A stretch of DNA of 64,000 nucleotides from Acetatifactor sp. (GCA_024695935.1 JAILHH010000020.1:1-64000); one strand, 5' to 3'. Shown: positions 22,833 through 32,315, counted from the stretch's first letter. Translations and numbers: made by a program. The notes: a model not told the origin generated them from the letters alone.

Positions 22833-24620
22833 ATGGGTAACAAATTCACAAAGCGCTTGTTAGCGGTGGCTTTGGGTGCGATCATCGCCCTTAGTCCCGT
22901 CGGGGGAAGCTTTACAGGCGCAAACAACCTTGCAACCGTTTCAGCGGCAACAAGTACCAATTTGCCCCAGGACATGTCGGACGGAGCCATCCTTCATGCC
23001 TTCTGCTGGTCTTTCAACACTATCAAAAACAACATGGCCAATATTGCGGCAGCAGGATTTTCTGCTGTTCAGACTTCACCGATAAACGCATGTGAGTCAA
23101 GCTATTCTGCCATGACTTTATCCGGTCCAAGCGGATGCTGGTATTATCACTATCAGCCCACCGACTGGACCATCGGTAATTATCAGTTAGGAACCAGAGC
23201 GCAGTTTAAAGCAATGTGCGATGAGGCCGATAAATACGGCATCAAGATCATCGTTGACGTGGTTCCCAATCACACGGCATCTGCAAAGGATCATGTATCA
23301 AGCAATCTGAAAAATGCAGTTGGCGGTCAGAGTAAGCTCTACCACTCAACCGGAGATACCTGGATCTCTGATTACAGCAATCGTCTTCAGTGCACCAGAT
23401 ATTCTTTAAGCGGTCTTCCCGATGTGGATACTGAGAATACAGCTTTCCAGAATTATTTCATCAGCTACTTAAATGACTGTATCGCATGCGGCGCCGACGG
23501 TTTCAGATATGACACCGCAAAGCACATAGGTCTTCCCGATGATTCAAGACCCTCTGGAGTAAATAATAATTTCTGGGGAAGAGTTACAACAGAGATCTCA
23601 AACGCTTCAAGGATCTTTAACTACGGCGAGGTCCTTCAGGGCGGAAATGAGAGACTGGGTGCTTATCAGAAGGCCATCGGAGCTACAACTGCAAGCTCCT
23701 ACGGCGAGCAGATAAGGACCGCATTAAAGAACAAGAATTTCCTGGTTTCAAACATTATGTACTACTGCATCCCTTCAGATGCAAATGCGGATGACCTGGT
23801 TACCTGGGTAGAGTCCCACGACAATTACATCAATGACGGAACCTGGAGCGAACTTTCAGAGTCTCAGGTTCTCTTAGGATATGCCATCATCACTGCAAGA
23901 GCAGACGGAACACCACTGTTTTTCTCACGTCCCAAGGGATCATCCACATCCAATATGTGGGGAAACAACACCATCGGTGCTGTGGGAAGTGATGCATATA
24001 AATCCGCTACAGTCAGAGAGGTCAACCTCTTTAGAAACAACATGGTGGGCCAGAGCGAGTATTTGAGAAACCCCAACGGTTCCGAGAGGATCCTCATGAT
24101 CGAGCGCGGTAACAAGGGTATGACCATTGTAAACAACAGCCAGTGGAACTACGTACTCACCAATATCACAACAAATCTTGCAGACGGAACCTATGTTGAT
24201 CATATTTCAGGAACAAATACTTTCACTGTTTCGGGCGGAAAGATAAACGGAACCATCCCTGAGAACGGAGTTGTGGTGCTGTATAACACATCAGCTTCAA
24301 ACAGCGGATCAAACAGCGGAAACTCAAATTCCACCACGGTTTATTTCTATAACTCAAGCAACTGGAGTCAGGTTTATGCATATGTATGGGGTCCAGGAGA
24401 ACTTCTTGGCAAGTGGCCCGGAACAAAGTGCACAGCAGACGGAAGCAAATGGTACAAGATAACCCTGCCATCAAAGCCCGCTTCGAACCTGCATGTCATA
24501 TTTAACAACGGAGGAAACGGTTCCCAGTCCCCGGACTATGTGATAAGTAACTCCACAAATGTGTACATGAAAAATTCCAGCTCGTCGAAATATACATCAA
24601 AATCCGCGGCAGGATATTAA
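22833..24620 (+). CDS. Secreted alpha-amylase (GH13) with C-terminal starch-binding module
   Basis: A 595-residue extracellular enzyme that cleaves alpha-1,4-glucan bonds in starch. It has a signal peptide (about residues 1-38, AxA-type end), then the GH13 barrel. The nucleophile Asp227 is in GFRYDTAKH, the acid/base Glu266 in NYGEVLQ and the transition-state Asp330 in VESHDNY. The N-terminus (GAILHAFCWSFNTIKNNM) resembles AmyE-type subfamily 28 enzymes. After a Ser/Asn linker (about 487-500) a CBM26-like module follows (VYFYNSSNWSQVYAYVWG...WYKITLP). The ATG at 22833 is chosen because AGGAGG lies 8 nt upstream; the in-frame ATG 36 bp earlier would lack both this site and a clean signal peptide. 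Confidence 0.93.
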   Translation: MGNKFTKRLLAVALGAIIALSPVGGSFTGANNLATVSAATSTNLPQDMSDGAILHAFCWSFNTIKNNMANIAAAGFSAVQTSPINACESSYSAMTLSGPSGCWYYHYQPTDWTIGNYQLGTRAQFKAMCDEADKYGIKIIVDVVPNHTASAKDHVSSNLKNAVGGQSKLYHSTGDTWISDYSNRLQCTRYSLSGLPDVDTENTAFQNYFISYLNDCIACGADGFRYDTAKHIGLPDDSRPSGVNNNFWGRVTTEISNASRIFNYGEVLQGGNERLGAYQKAIGATTASSYGEQIRTALKNKNFLVSNIMYYCIPSDANADDLVTWVESHDNYINDGTWSELSESQVLLGYAIITARADGTPLFFSRPKGSSTSNMWGNNTIGAVGSDAYKSATVREVNLFRNNMVGQSEYLRNPNGSERILMIERGNKGMTIVNNSQWNYVLTNITTNLADGTYVDHISGTNTFTVSGGKINGTIPENGVVVLYNTSASNSGSNSGNSNSTTVYFYNSSNWSQVYAYVWGPGELLGKWPGTKCTADGSKWYKITLPSKPASNLHVIFNNGGNGSQSPDYVISNSTNVYMKNSSSSKYTSKSAAGY

Positions 24621-24681
24621 ATTTTAAAACCTAAAATACGATTTTCTAAAAAAAGAAATAAAAACTGAATACTTAAATCTT

Positions 24682-24724
24682 ACCTCCCTGAAACGGATTT
24701 TTAAGGCTTCAGGGAGGTTTTTTT
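24682..24724 (+). terminator. Terminator of the amylase gene
   Basis: An 11-bp perfect stem ACCTCCCTGAA / TTCAGGGAGGT (24682-24692 / 24708-24718) is followed by seven T. Confidence 0.92.
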
Positions 24725-24772
24725 GATCCGAAGTTTAATCCGCCGCAGGTTTCCTAACAGATTTGTTAGACT

Positions 24773-25010
24773 TTGTGCAAAATTTCACAAAACAACATAT
24801 AGTATTAAAAGTAAAGCAAAGTTATTAAGCAATACAAAGCTTAAGAATTTACTTACAAGCTCCTTTTATAGATGCGGTTAAGAACCGCTGCAGATCTTCA
24901 GATCTGTATTAATTAACCCGTAAGGCTTAGTTTATACATTAATTAAGCTTTATACCCAAAACCCTATATAACCCTTGAATCGCCTATGGTCCCATAGGCG
25001 ATTCGCATTT
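24773..25010 (+). ncRNA. Possible small structured RNA between amylase and the suf operon
   Basis: The 517-bp gap between the amylase and suf operons has no plausible gene but has RNA-like features. TTGTGC (24773) and TATAGT (24798) could be a promoter (spacer 19). Several hairpins follow: GCGGTT/AACCGC, CAGATC/GATCTG and a long-range AAAGCTTAA/TTAAGCTTT pair that would close a rod. A 13-bp perfect terminator stem GAATCGCCTATGG/CCATAGGCGATTC lies at 24977-25004, with only a short T tract. The implied length of about 200 nt and the rod shape resemble 6S RNA, but I cannot confirm that family. Confidence 0.4.
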
Positions 25011-25045
25011 TCATCTAAAAAATCTCTAAACTTTCCCCACTTTCA

Positions 25046-25103
25046 TTGACAAGCAAAGGCATTCGTGATAGTTTTAACAGGAATTAATTGTACTAAATTG
25101 GTA
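25046..25103 (+). promoter_or_regulatory. Promoter and Rrf2 operator of the suf operon
   Basis: TTGACA (25046-25051) has a weak -10 (TAGTTT at 25069, spacer 17). Downstream, TACTAAATTGGTA (25091-25103) is a 13-bp near-perfect dyad just before the Rrf2 regulator gene. Position and shape fit an autoregulatory IscR/Rrf2 site. Confidence 0.5.
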
Positions 25104-25137
25104 GGATTTATTTTTAGTTTTTGCGAAAGGCTTTTTT

Positions 25138-25602
25138 ATGAAAATATCAACCAAGGGGCGATACGGTCTGAGGGCTATGCTGGACCTTGCAAAGCATGAC
25201 ATTGACGGCGAGGCAGTGAGTGTGCAGAGTATCTCCCAGAGACAGAATATATCCGAAAGTTATCTGGAGCAGTTAGTGAGGCTTCTCAGAACTGCGGGGC
25301 TTATCCAAAGTGTCCGTGGAGCCGGAGGAGGATACAAACTGGCAAAATCTCCCGACAAGATTTCGGTGGGAGACGTTTTAAGAGCCTGCGAAGGAGATAT
25401 CGAGGTTGTTTCCTGCGGAAATTCCGGGGATGATGAGAGCTCCTGCAATCAGGCAGAGCGTTGCGTTGCCAGGATCGTGTGGGAGACGGTAAACAATGCC
25501 ATCGAGGATGCGGTGGATTCACTTTCTCTTCAGAAACTGATCGATGAGAGCAAAGATATAGACAGCGAGCAGCTTTTGGATACTGCAAAATGTGTGAATT
25601 GA
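25138..25602 (+). CDS. iscR: Rrf2/IscR-family Fe-S cluster regulator
   Basis: A 154-residue winged-helix regulator starting with KISTKGRYGLRAMLDLA. It has a recognition region ISESYLEQLVRLLRTAGLIQSVRGAGGGYKLAK (about residues 43-75) and three cysteines, CGNSGDDESSCNQAERC (about 100-116), placed as the [2Fe-2S] ligands of IscR. It should sense Fe-S status and control the suf genes that follow 21 bp downstream. The spacing of the first two cysteines is longer than in E. coli IscR. The start has GCGAAAGG upstream. Confidence 0.85.
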   Translation: MKISTKGRYGLRAMLDLAKHDIDGEAVSVQSISQRQNISESYLEQLVRLLRTAGLIQSVRGAGGGYKLAKSPDKISVGDVLRACEGDIEVVSCGNSGDDESSCNQAERCVARIVWETVNNAIEDAVDSLSLQKLIDESKDIDSEQLLDTAKCVN

Positions 25603-25623
25603 TAATTTGAAAGGCGGTTTAAA

Positions 25624-26379
25624 ATGGGTGACAATTTGTTAAAGGTCGAGGATCTGTCCGTTGGAATAGAGAGCGGAACCATCCTTCACAATATTAATCT
25701 GACTATTTCTTCCGGGGAGACACATGTCCTCATGGGACCAAACGGTGCCGGAAAATCAACTTTGGGAAATGCCCTTATGGGTAATCCCGCATACAAAATA
25801 GAGGGCGGAAAGATCATTTTTGACGGTGAGGATATCACGGAACTTTCAGCCGATAAAAGAGCAAGGGCGGGAATGTTCATGTCTTTTCAGAATCCTTTGG
25901 AGGTTCCCGGAATCTCCCTTGAGAGCTTTATCAGAAATGCTATCAGACAAAAGACAGGAAAGCCCGTAAAGATCTTTCAGTTTAAAAAGGATATGGAAGA
26001 GATAATGAAGCTTCTTGATATGGATCCTTCATATGCGGAAAGAGATCTGAATGTTGGATTTTCGGGCGGTGAGAAAAAGAAAGCCGAGATCCTTCAGATG
26101 CTTATGTTAAGTCCCAAGTTTGCGATCCTTGACGAGACCGACTCAGGACTTGACGTTGATGCGGTCCGCACAGTTTCAAAGGGTATAAAGGAATATCAGA
26201 AAAAATTCGGCGGAGCTCTCCTTATCGTAACTCATAACGCAAATATTTTGGAATCTTTAGATGTGGATTATACCCATGTCATCGTAAAAGGTAATTTGGT
26301 AAAGACAGGCGGTCCCGAGATCATAGGTACTGTAAATGAAAAGGGATTTGAGTCATTTATAGAGGAGGCTGCAAAATAA
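25624..26379 (+). CDS. sufC: Fe-S cluster assembly ATPase SufC
   Basis: A 251-residue ABC-type ATPase of the SufBC2D scaffold. It has Walker A GPNGAGKST (about residues 38-46), Q-loop MSFQNPLEVPG, signature FSGGEKKKAEILQ (about 142-154), Walker B FAILDETDSGLDVDA and TLIVTHN-like LLIVTHNANIL. The substitution of Asp/Glu-Thr in DETDSG is usual for SufC. It is second in the operon and its stop is followed immediately by the sufB ATG. Confidence 0.96.
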   Translation: MGDNLLKVEDLSVGIESGTILHNINLTISSGETHVLMGPNGAGKSTLGNALMGNPAYKIEGGKIIFDGEDITELSADKRARAGMFMSFQNPLEVPGISLESFIRNAIRQKTGKPVKIFQFKKDMEEIMKLLDMDPSYAERDLNVGFSGGEKKKAEILQMLMLSPKFAILDETDSGLDVDAVRTVSKGIKEYQKKFGGALLIVTHNANILESLDVDYTHVIVKGNLVKTGGPEIIGTVNEKGFESFIEEAAK

Positions 26380-27843
26380 ATGGAGAATTCAGCAAAGAAT
26401 AATCCGGTTGAATTCAATCCCGAGCTTGATGTGTCAAAGGATGATATAAATGCTTATCTTGACAGTCAGGACAGAACTTCCATCTATGACTTCAAGGATG
26501 ATGAGTCTTCATTTTACAAATTGGACTCAGGTCTTACGGAGGAGATCGTAAACAAGATCTCCGAAGAAAAGCATGACCCTGAGTGGATGCATGAGTTCAG
26601 ATTAAAATCACTGGATCTTTATAATAAAATACCTGTGCCTCAGTGGGGCTCACCCATTGACGGCCTTAATATGGACAATATCGTTACCTACGTCCGCCCA
26701 AACACCGACATGAAGGCTTCTTGGGACGATGTGCCGGAGGAGATAAAATCCGCTTTTGACAGGCTGGGCATCCCCCAGGCGGAGCATGATTATCTGGCCG
26801 GAGTGGGCGCTCAATACGATTCCGAGCTTGTTTATCATAATCTTCAGGAATCCGTTGCGGCAAAGGGCGTAGTATATTCCGATCTTGAGAGTGCCATGAC
26901 AGGGGAATATGCCGACATGGTAAAGGAATATTTCATGAAACTGGTTCCTCCCACGGATCACAAATTTGCAGCACTTCACGGCGCTGTATGGTCCGGAGGT
27001 TCATTCGTGTATGTTCCGAAGGGAGTCACGGTGGAAGTGCCCCTTCAGTCATATTTCAGGCTTAATGCAAAGGGCGCCGGACAGTTTGAGCATACCCTTA
27101 TAATCGTTGACGAGGGAGCGGACCTTCACTTTATCGAAGGGTGTTCCGCACCAAAGTGGAACGTGGCAAATCTCCATGCGGGATGCGTTGAATTATATGT
27201 AAAGAAAAACGCCAGACTTCGCTATTCCACAATAGAGAACTGGTCCAAAAATATGTACAACTTAAATACCAAGAGAGCTCTTGTTGAGGAGGGAGCCAGA
27301 ATGGAATGGGTATCCGGTTCCTTTGGTTCACATGTGTCATATCTCTATCCCACCACCATTTTAAAGGGCAGGGATTCACAGTGTGACTATACGGGTATCA
27401 CTTTCTCCGGAAAAGGTCAGAACCTTGACACCGGCTGCAGAATGGTGCACCTGGGCGAGAATACTTCATCCCTTGTGACTGCAAAATCACTTTCAAAGGA
27501 TGGGGGCATCAACACCTTCAGAAGTTCCATCGAAGTGATGCCAAGTGCCACCGGTTCAAAGTCATCCGTTGACTGTTCATCACTGATGCTGGATGATATC
27601 TCAAGGTCCGACACCATACCTGAGATAGATGTGAGGACGGCGGACTGTAATATAGGACATGAGGCAAAGATCGGACGAATCTCAGATGATGCCGTATTTT
27701 ATCTCATGAGCAGGGGCATATCCGAGGAGGAGGCCAGGAGCATGATCGTATCCGGCTTTGCAAATCCCATCAGCAAGGAACTTCCTCTTGAATATGCGGC
27801 TGAGATGAACAATCTTATCAAACTGGAAATGGAGGGAGCATAG
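26380..27843 (+). CDS. sufB: Fe-S cluster scaffold protein SufB
   Basis: A 487-residue scaffold subunit on which clusters are built with sulfur from SufS/SufU. It shows the family blocks WSGGSFVYVPKGVTVEVPLQ, HTLIIVDEGADLHFIEGCSAP, the C-terminal catalytic-core region SVDCSSLMLDD (Cys equivalent to the essential SufB cysteine) and DAVFYLMSRGISEEEARSMIV. It begins on the base after the sufC stop. Length and domain layout are normal. Confidence 0.96.
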   Translation: MENSAKNNPVEFNPELDVSKDDINAYLDSQDRTSIYDFKDDESSFYKLDSGLTEEIVNKISEEKHDPEWMHEFRLKSLDLYNKIPVPQWGSPIDGLNMDNIVTYVRPNTDMKASWDDVPEEIKSAFDRLGIPQAEHDYLAGVGAQYDSELVYHNLQESVAAKGVVYSDLESAMTGEYADMVKEYFMKLVPPTDHKFAALHGAVWSGGSFVYVPKGVTVEVPLQSYFRLNAKGAGQFEHTLIIVDEGADLHFIEGCSAPKWNVANLHAGCVELYVKKNARLRYSTIENWSKNMYNLNTKRALVEEGARMEWVSGSFGSHVSYLYPTTILKGRDSQCDYTGITFSGKGQNLDTGCRMVHLGENTSSLVTAKSLSKDGGINTFRSSIEVMPSATGSKSSVDCSSLMLDDISRSDTIPEIDVRTADCNIGHEAKIGRISDDAVFYLMSRGISEEEARSMIVSGFANPISKELPLEYAAEMNNLIKLEMEGA

Positions 27844-27846
27844 GCC

Positions 27847-29019
27847 ATGAGCGAAAACAGTAACGGCGTTTTGGTAAATCACCTGCCTTCTCCCACATGG
27901 AACAGGCTTGGTGTAAACAGAGCGTTTATAAATTTTGATACTCTGCCCGAGGTGGAAAAGACCTTTGAGTTTACCATCGACAATGCAGAGCAGATCACCA
28001 TAGAGAGAAAAAATACAAAGGAAGCGGTGGCTTTTGCGGATTCTTTTTCAAAAGGCATAAGGAGAGAAGCCAGCGTTGCGGGAAAGGCACCCATTTATCA
28101 AAAGCAGGTATTTGCCACCGGAATGGGCAGGGAATATACCGACCTTATTGAAAAAATGGTACACAGAACGGATATTTTGACTGTGGGTGAAAACGAATCC
28201 TTAGCTGATCCCGTGATCCTTCACTGGAGCTTTCAAAAGGACGGAAAAGCTGCTTCACAGCAGATAATCCATGCAAAGAAGAATTCCACCTCTACATTTT
28301 TACTTATCCAGGAGTCTGACAAAGGCGCCTCAGGTCATGTGGCCATCGAAACCAAGGTGATACTTGAAGAGGGCGCGAGATTAAACCTCATCAAGGTCAA
28401 TATGCTCGGAGAGGGCTTTGTGCTCATGGATGATACCGCCGCAGTGTTAAATGACAGGGCGGACTTTGAATTTACACAGATGATCCTCGGGGCTGACAAG
28501 ACCTATACCGGATGCTACGCCGACCAGGCGGGAGAGTCCTCCGTATTTAATGTAAATACGGGATATATGGCTAACAAAGAGCATTTGATAGATATAAATT
28601 ATGTGGCCTGCGAGCGCGGCGAAAACTGTAATTCAAAGATCTGCGTAAAGGGGTCACTAAGGGACAGAGCTTACAAGACCTTCAGAGGAACCATTGATTT
28701 CAGACGCGGAGCAAAAAACTCCGTGGGAGATGAGCAGGAGGACGTACTTTTACTGGATGAGGGTGTGATCAACAAGACCGTGCCCGTGATCCTTACCGAG
28801 GAAGAGGATGTGGATGCAAGACACGGCGCCACCATCGGAAACCTCTCTCCCGAAGTACTGTTTTATATGGGAAGCCGCGGAATAGACAAGCATGCGGCTG
28901 AGATGCTCATCACCAGAGGACACCTTATCAGCATAGCAAATACCATTCCTGACGAGGATACGGTTAAAAAGATAAATCTGTTTATAAGAGAGGCGTTTGA
29001 CAGCAATGAATGTTTTTAG
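27847..29019 (+). CDS. sufD: Fe-S cluster scaffold protein SufD
   Basis: A 390-residue paralogue of SufB that completes the SufBC2D complex. Its C-terminal core has YKTFRGTIDFRRGAKNSVGDEQEDVLLL, the RHGATIGNLSPEVLFYMGSRGI block with the conserved His, and AEMLITRGHL. The N-terminal 90 residues are variable and contain the PTWNRLGVNRAFINF stretch. It starts 3 bp after sufB and overlaps sufS. Confidence 0.94.
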   Translation: MSENSNGVLVNHLPSPTWNRLGVNRAFINFDTLPEVEKTFEFTIDNAEQITIERKNTKEAVAFADSFSKGIRREASVAGKAPIYQKQVFATGMGREYTDLIEKMVHRTDILTVGENESLADPVILHWSFQKDGKAASQQIIHAKKNSTSTFLLIQESDKGASGHVAIETKVILEEGARLNLIKVNMLGEGFVLMDDTAAVLNDRADFEFTQMILGADKTYTGCYADQAGESSVFNVNTGYMANKEHLIDINYVACERGENCNSKICVKGSLRDRAYKTFRGTIDFRRGAKNSVGDEQEDVLLLDEGVINKTVPVILTEEEDVDARHGATIGNLSPEVLFYMGSRGIDKHAAEMLITRGHLISIANTIPDEDTVKKINLFIREAFDSNECF

Positions 29020-30217
29020 ACAGGATTTTCCCATATTGAAAGACCCGGACTACATATACTTTGACAATGCCGCAACGGCTCAGAAGCCTGCCTGCGTAAT
29101 GGAGGCGATAAGCAAATTTTACGAGACGGAAAACGCTAACCCTTTAAGGGGCCTTTATAAGTGGAGTGTTATGGCCACCGAAAGCTACGAGGCCGCAAGG
29201 GAGAAGGTGGCTAATTTTCTCGGCGCCAGAAAAGCCTCCGAGATCGTATTTACCAGAAACGCCACAGAGTCTTTAAATCTCATTGCATACAGCTACGGCA
29301 GAGCCAATGTGAACGAGGGCGACGAGATAGTGGTGGCAGTGAGTGAGCACCACAGTAACATCCTCCCCTGGCAGATGGTGGCAAAGGAAAAAAATGCGAA
29401 GCTTGTATGGCTTGAATGCGATGAAAACGGATACTATTCCGACGAGGAATTAAATAACAAGATCACATCAAAGACCAGGATCGTGGCGATCGCCCAGGTC
29501 TCAAATGTGCTTGGAGTTCCAAAGCCCATAAAAAAGATCGCTGACATTGCCCACAGTGTGGGAGCGGTCATCGTGGTGGACGGAGCCCAGTCGGCACCCC
29601 ATATGGCGGTAAATGTTCAGGCAATGGATGCGGACTTTTTTGTATTTTCCGGCCACAAGCTGATGGGACCCATGGGAATCGGCGTGCTCTACGGAAAGCA
29701 TGAGCTCTTAAATGATATGCCTCCCTTCCTCACAGGAGGAGAGATGATAGAATATGTCACCAGAGAAAATGCCACATATGCCGAGATCCCTCACAAATTT
29801 GAAGCGGGAACCGTAAATGCCGCTGATGCGGTGGGACTGGCGGCTGCCATCGACTATATCAAGTCCGTGGGATTTGAATATATCACAGAAACCGAGAAGA
29901 ATCTCACAGCACTTTTGATGGAGGAGATGCGTGCCATACCCCATGTGACCGTTTATGGATCGCCAAAGGCAAAGGATCACTGCGGTATCGTCACATTTAA
30001 TATTGATGGATGCCATCCCCATGATGTATCATCTATTCTGGATGCGGATCATATCTGTATACGTGCGGGACATCATTGTGCACAGCCACTTTTACAGTAT
30101 ATGAATGTGAATGCCACATGCAGAGCCAGCATGTATTTTTACAATACGGAGGATGAGGTTCACAGATTTGCAAAGAGTCTGGCAAAGGTAAGAGAGGAAC
30201 TGGGTTATGGATCTTAA
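29006..30217 (+). CDS. sufS: Cysteine desulfurase SufS
   Basis: A 403-residue PLP enzyme that removes sulfur from cysteine and hands it to SufU. It has YFDNAATAQKP near the start, EHHSNILPWQ, VVDGAQSAPHMAVNVQAMDADFFVFSGHKLMGPMGIGVLYG with the PLP Lys in SGHKLMGP (about residue 226), FEAGTVNAADAVGLAAAIDY, and the active-site Cys in IRAGHHCAQPLLQY (about residue 364). The ATG at 29006 is preferred; a TTG nine bases earlier also exists. It overlaps sufD by 14 bp and sufU by 11 bp. Confidence 0.95.
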   Translation: MNVFRQDFPILKDPDYIYFDNAATAQKPACVMEAISKFYETENANPLRGLYKWSVMATESYEAAREKVANFLGARKASEIVFTRNATESLNLIAYSYGRANVNEGDEIVVAVSEHHSNILPWQMVAKEKNAKLVWLECDENGYYSDEELNNKITSKTRIVAIAQVSNVLGVPKPIKKIADIAHSVGAVIVVDGAQSAPHMAVNVQAMDADFFVFSGHKLMGPMGIGVLYGKHELLNDMPPFLTGGEMIEYVTRENATYAEIPHKFEAGTVNAADAVGLAAAIDYIKSVGFEYITETEKNLTALLMEEMRAIPHVTVYGSPKAKDHCGIVTFNIDGCHPHDVSSILDADHICIRAGHHCAQPLLQYMNVNATCRASMYFYNTEDEVHRFAKSLAKVREELGYGS

Positions 30218-30638
30218 GGAAATGTACAGGGAGATTGTAAATGAACACAATCTCCATCCCACACATAAACACGCACTGGATAATCCGACTCTTGAATTAA
30301 GAGGCGTCAATCCCAGCTGCGGAGACGATATCACATTACAGCTTATGGTCGAAAATGATATGATAACCGACGGAGCCTATGTGGGCCAGGGATGTGCCAT
30401 ATCCCAGGCCTCGGCGGATATGATGCTGGACCTTGTCATCGGAAAGTCAAAGGATGAAGCACTTAAGGTCGCGGATATATTCATGAGAATGATCAAAAAC
30501 GAGGCTTCCGAAGAGGAGATAGAATCCCTCGACGAAGCGGCGGCTCTTCAGAACATATCCCATATGCCGGCCAGAGTCAAATGTGCTCAGCTTGGCTGGC
30601 GCACCATGGACGAGATCATAAAGGGCACGGAAAATTAA
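30207..30638 (+). CDS. sufU: Zinc-dependent sulfurtransferase SufU
   Basis: A 143-residue protein that accepts persulfide sulfur from SufS and delivers it to SufB. Metal ligands and the acceptor cysteine are visible in NPSCGDD (about residues 36-42), GQGCAISQASADM (about 60-72) and ARVKCAQLGW (about 124-133). It carries the insertion region between the second and third Cys typical of SufU and not of IscU. Last gene of the suf operon; a terminator-like hairpin follows. Confidence 0.95.
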   Translation: MDLKEMYREIVNEHNLHPTHKHALDNPTLELRGVNPSCGDDITLQLMVENDMITDGAYVGQGCAISQASADMMLDLVIGKSKDEALKVADIFMRMIKNEASEEEIESLDEAAALQNISHMPARVKCAQLGWRTMDEIIKGTEN

Positions 30639-30653
30639 AATACGGTAATTAAC

Positions 30654-30685
30654 AGGCACATGTCTAAAAGGGCATGTGCCTTTCG
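30654..30685 (+). terminator. Terminator of the suf operon
   Basis: AGGCACATG/CATGTGCCT (30654-30662/30673-30681) is a perfect 9-bp stem, followed by a modest T-rich tail (TTCGATTT). Confidence 0.75.
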
Positions 30686-30721
30686 ATTTGCTATTATTTA
30701 TTCTTCTTTTTAAAATTGGTA

Positions 30722-30749
30722 TTGACAAAGAGAAATAATCGTTTATAAT
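30722..30749 (+). promoter_or_regulatory. Promoter of cysK-cymR
   Basis: Consensus TTGACA (30722-30727) and TATAAT (30744-30749) with a 16-bp spacer, 73 bp before cysK. The leader contains AAGTAGGA, a half-site-like stretch reminiscent of the GTAGGA next to the suf operator. Confidence 0.85.
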
Positions 30750-30821
30750 TTAAAACATATTAAACAAGTAGGAAAAGAGGGAATAAAATCCCCATAAAAA
30801 GATCAAACGGAGGAAAAAGAC

Positions 30822-31757
30822 ATGAGCGATATTAAGAAGAGCACATTGGAACTTATAGGTAACACTCCCCTTGTGGAGATCTCAAGATATGCAAAGGCAG
30901 CTGAGGCTACAGAGGGAACTATCCTTGCAAAACTTGAATACTTAAATCCCGCAGGAAGTGTAAAGGACAGAGTTGCCCTTGCCATGATAGAGGATGCAGA
31001 AAAGAAAGGGCTTCTTAAACCCGGAGCCACCATCATCGAGCCCACCTCCGGAAATACAGGTATCGGACTTGCGGCAGTGGCAGCCACAAAGGGATACAGA
31101 GCGATCCTTACTCTTCCCGACACAATGTCTGTTGAGCGCAGGAACCTTTTAAAGGCATACGGAGCAGAGCTGGTGCTTACGGAAGGTGCAAAGGGCATGA
31201 AGGGAGCCATCGCAAAGGCTGAGGAATTAAAGGAGGAAATCGAAGGCGCAGTGATCCTCGGACAGTTTGTAAATCCCGCAAATCCCGCAGTGCACAAAGC
31301 AACCACAGGTCCCGAGATCTGGGAGCAGACAGACGGCAAGGTAGACATCTTTGTGGCAGGTGTCGGAACAGGCGGAACCATAAGTGGTGTCGGCGAGTAC
31401 TTGAAAGAAAAGAATCCTGATGTTAAAATTGTAGCTGTGGAGCCTGCTACCAGTGCAGTTCTTTCCACAGGAAAGCCCGGACCTCACAAGATCCAGGGAA
31501 TCGGTGCAGGATTTGTTCCCGAAACATTGAATACAGAAGTTTACGATGAGATCATTCCTATCGAGAATGATGATGCTTTCGAGGAGGGCAGAAGATTTGC
31601 TCTTTCAGAGGGTGTTCTCGTGGGAATCTCCTCAGGTGCGGCATTAAAGGCAGCAGCCATCCTTGCAAAGAGACCTGAGAACAAGGGCAAGACCATCGTA
31701 GCGCTTTTACCTGATTCGGGAGACAGATATCTTTCTACACCTCTTTTTGCAAACTAA
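30822..31757 (+). CDS. cysK: Cysteine synthase A (O-acetylserine sulfhydrylase)
   Basis: A 311-residue PLP enzyme that makes cysteine from O-acetylserine and sulfide. It has the PLP-lysine motif [11 protein letters not shown] (about residues 41-51), [11 protein letters not shown], the phosphate-binding [13 protein letters not shown] (about 182-194), [11 protein letters not shown] and SSGAALKAA. Length is standard. It is followed 19 bp later by a CymR-like repressor. In Bacillus, CysK binds CymR to form the sulfur-responsive repressor, and the pairing here fits that. Confidence 0.95.
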   Translation: MSDIKKSTLELIGNTPLVEISRYAKAAEATEGTILAKLEYLNPAGSVKDRVALAMIEDAEKKGLLKPGATIIEPTSGNTGIGLAAVAATKGYRAILTLPDTMSVERRNLLKAYGAELVLTEGAKGMKGAIAKAEELKEEIEGAVILGQFVNPANPAVHKATTGPEIWEQTDGKVDIFVAGVGTGGTISGVGEYLKEKNPDVKIVAVEPATSAVLSTGKPGPHKIQGIGAGFVPETLNTEVYDEIIPIENDDAFEEGRRFALSEGVLVGISSGAALKAAAILAKRPENKGKTIVALLPDSGDRYLSTPLFAN

Positions 31758-31775
31758 TAAAAACGGAGAAGTGTT

Positions 31776-32198
31776 ATGAAAATTTCGACCAAGGGCAGAT
31801 ATGCCTTACGCCTTATGCTGGATCTGGCAACCTACAACACAGGAGAGCCGGTATCCCTGAAAAATGTGGCAAGCCGCCAGGAGATCTCGGAGAAATATCT
31901 TGAGCAGATAATATCCATTCTCAATAAAGCAGGCTTTGTAAAAAGTATAAGGGGTGCATCCGGAGGGTATTTCCTTTCGAGGGAACCAAAGGAGTATACT
32001 GTGGGAATGATCCTGAGACTTACGGAGGGTGATCTTACCGCAGTTGATTACAAGGATGAAGCTGAAGTTGGAAACGGTTATGTAACGGTAAAGGTTTGGC
32101 AGAAAATGGATGAAGCCGTAAACGGTGTGATAGACAGTATCACACTGGAGGATCTGAAAAACTGGCAGACCGAGGAAAATGACTTTTATTGTATTTAA
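31776..32198 (+). CDS. cymR: Rrf2-family sulfur-metabolism regulator (CymR-like)
   Basis: A 140-residue Rrf2 regulator (KISTKGRYALRLMLDLA, ISEKYLEQIISILNKAGFVKSIRGASGGYFLSR) without the three Fe-S cysteines of IscR. Its N-terminal half is closely related to the regulator at 25138, but the effector half has diverged. The absence of cluster ligands and the operon with cysK both point to the CymR type, which uses CysK as its sensor partner. The ATG at 31776 follows ACGGAGAAGTGTT. Confidence 0.85.
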   Translation: MKISTKGRYALRLMLDLATYNTGEPVSLKNVASRQEISEKYLEQIISILNKAGFVKSIRGASGGYFLSREPKEYTVGMILRLTEGDLTAVDYKDEAEVGNGYVTVKVWQKMDEAVNGVIDSITLEDLKNWQTEENDFYCI

Positions 32199-32212
32199 TT
32201 TGTGTTTGATCC

Positions 32213-32242
32213 GAGCAGGTACGAGAGTGCCTGCTCATTTTT
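32213..32242 (+). terminator. Terminator of cysK-cymR
   Basis: GAGCAGG/CCTGCTC (32213-32219/32230-32236) followed by ATTTTTC. Confidence 0.85.
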
Positions 32243-32258
32243 CTTTATATCTTAACAG

Positions 32259-32287
32259 TTGCAGGAGGCAGGCGGAAATATTATAAT
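32259..32287 (+). promoter_or_regulatory. Promoter of the sugar-sensing operon
   Basis: TTGCAG (32259-32264) and perfect TATAAT (32282-32287), spacer 17 bp, 28 bp upstream of the chosen start at 32316. Confidence 0.8.
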
Positions 32288-32315
32288 CAAATAACAGAAA
32301 AAATAAGGTATGTCT

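Noticed and set aside
24773-25010. tRNA or RNase P RNA in the gene-free stretch
   Set aside because: No cloverleaf and no RNase P core signature could be found; length is also too short for RNase P.
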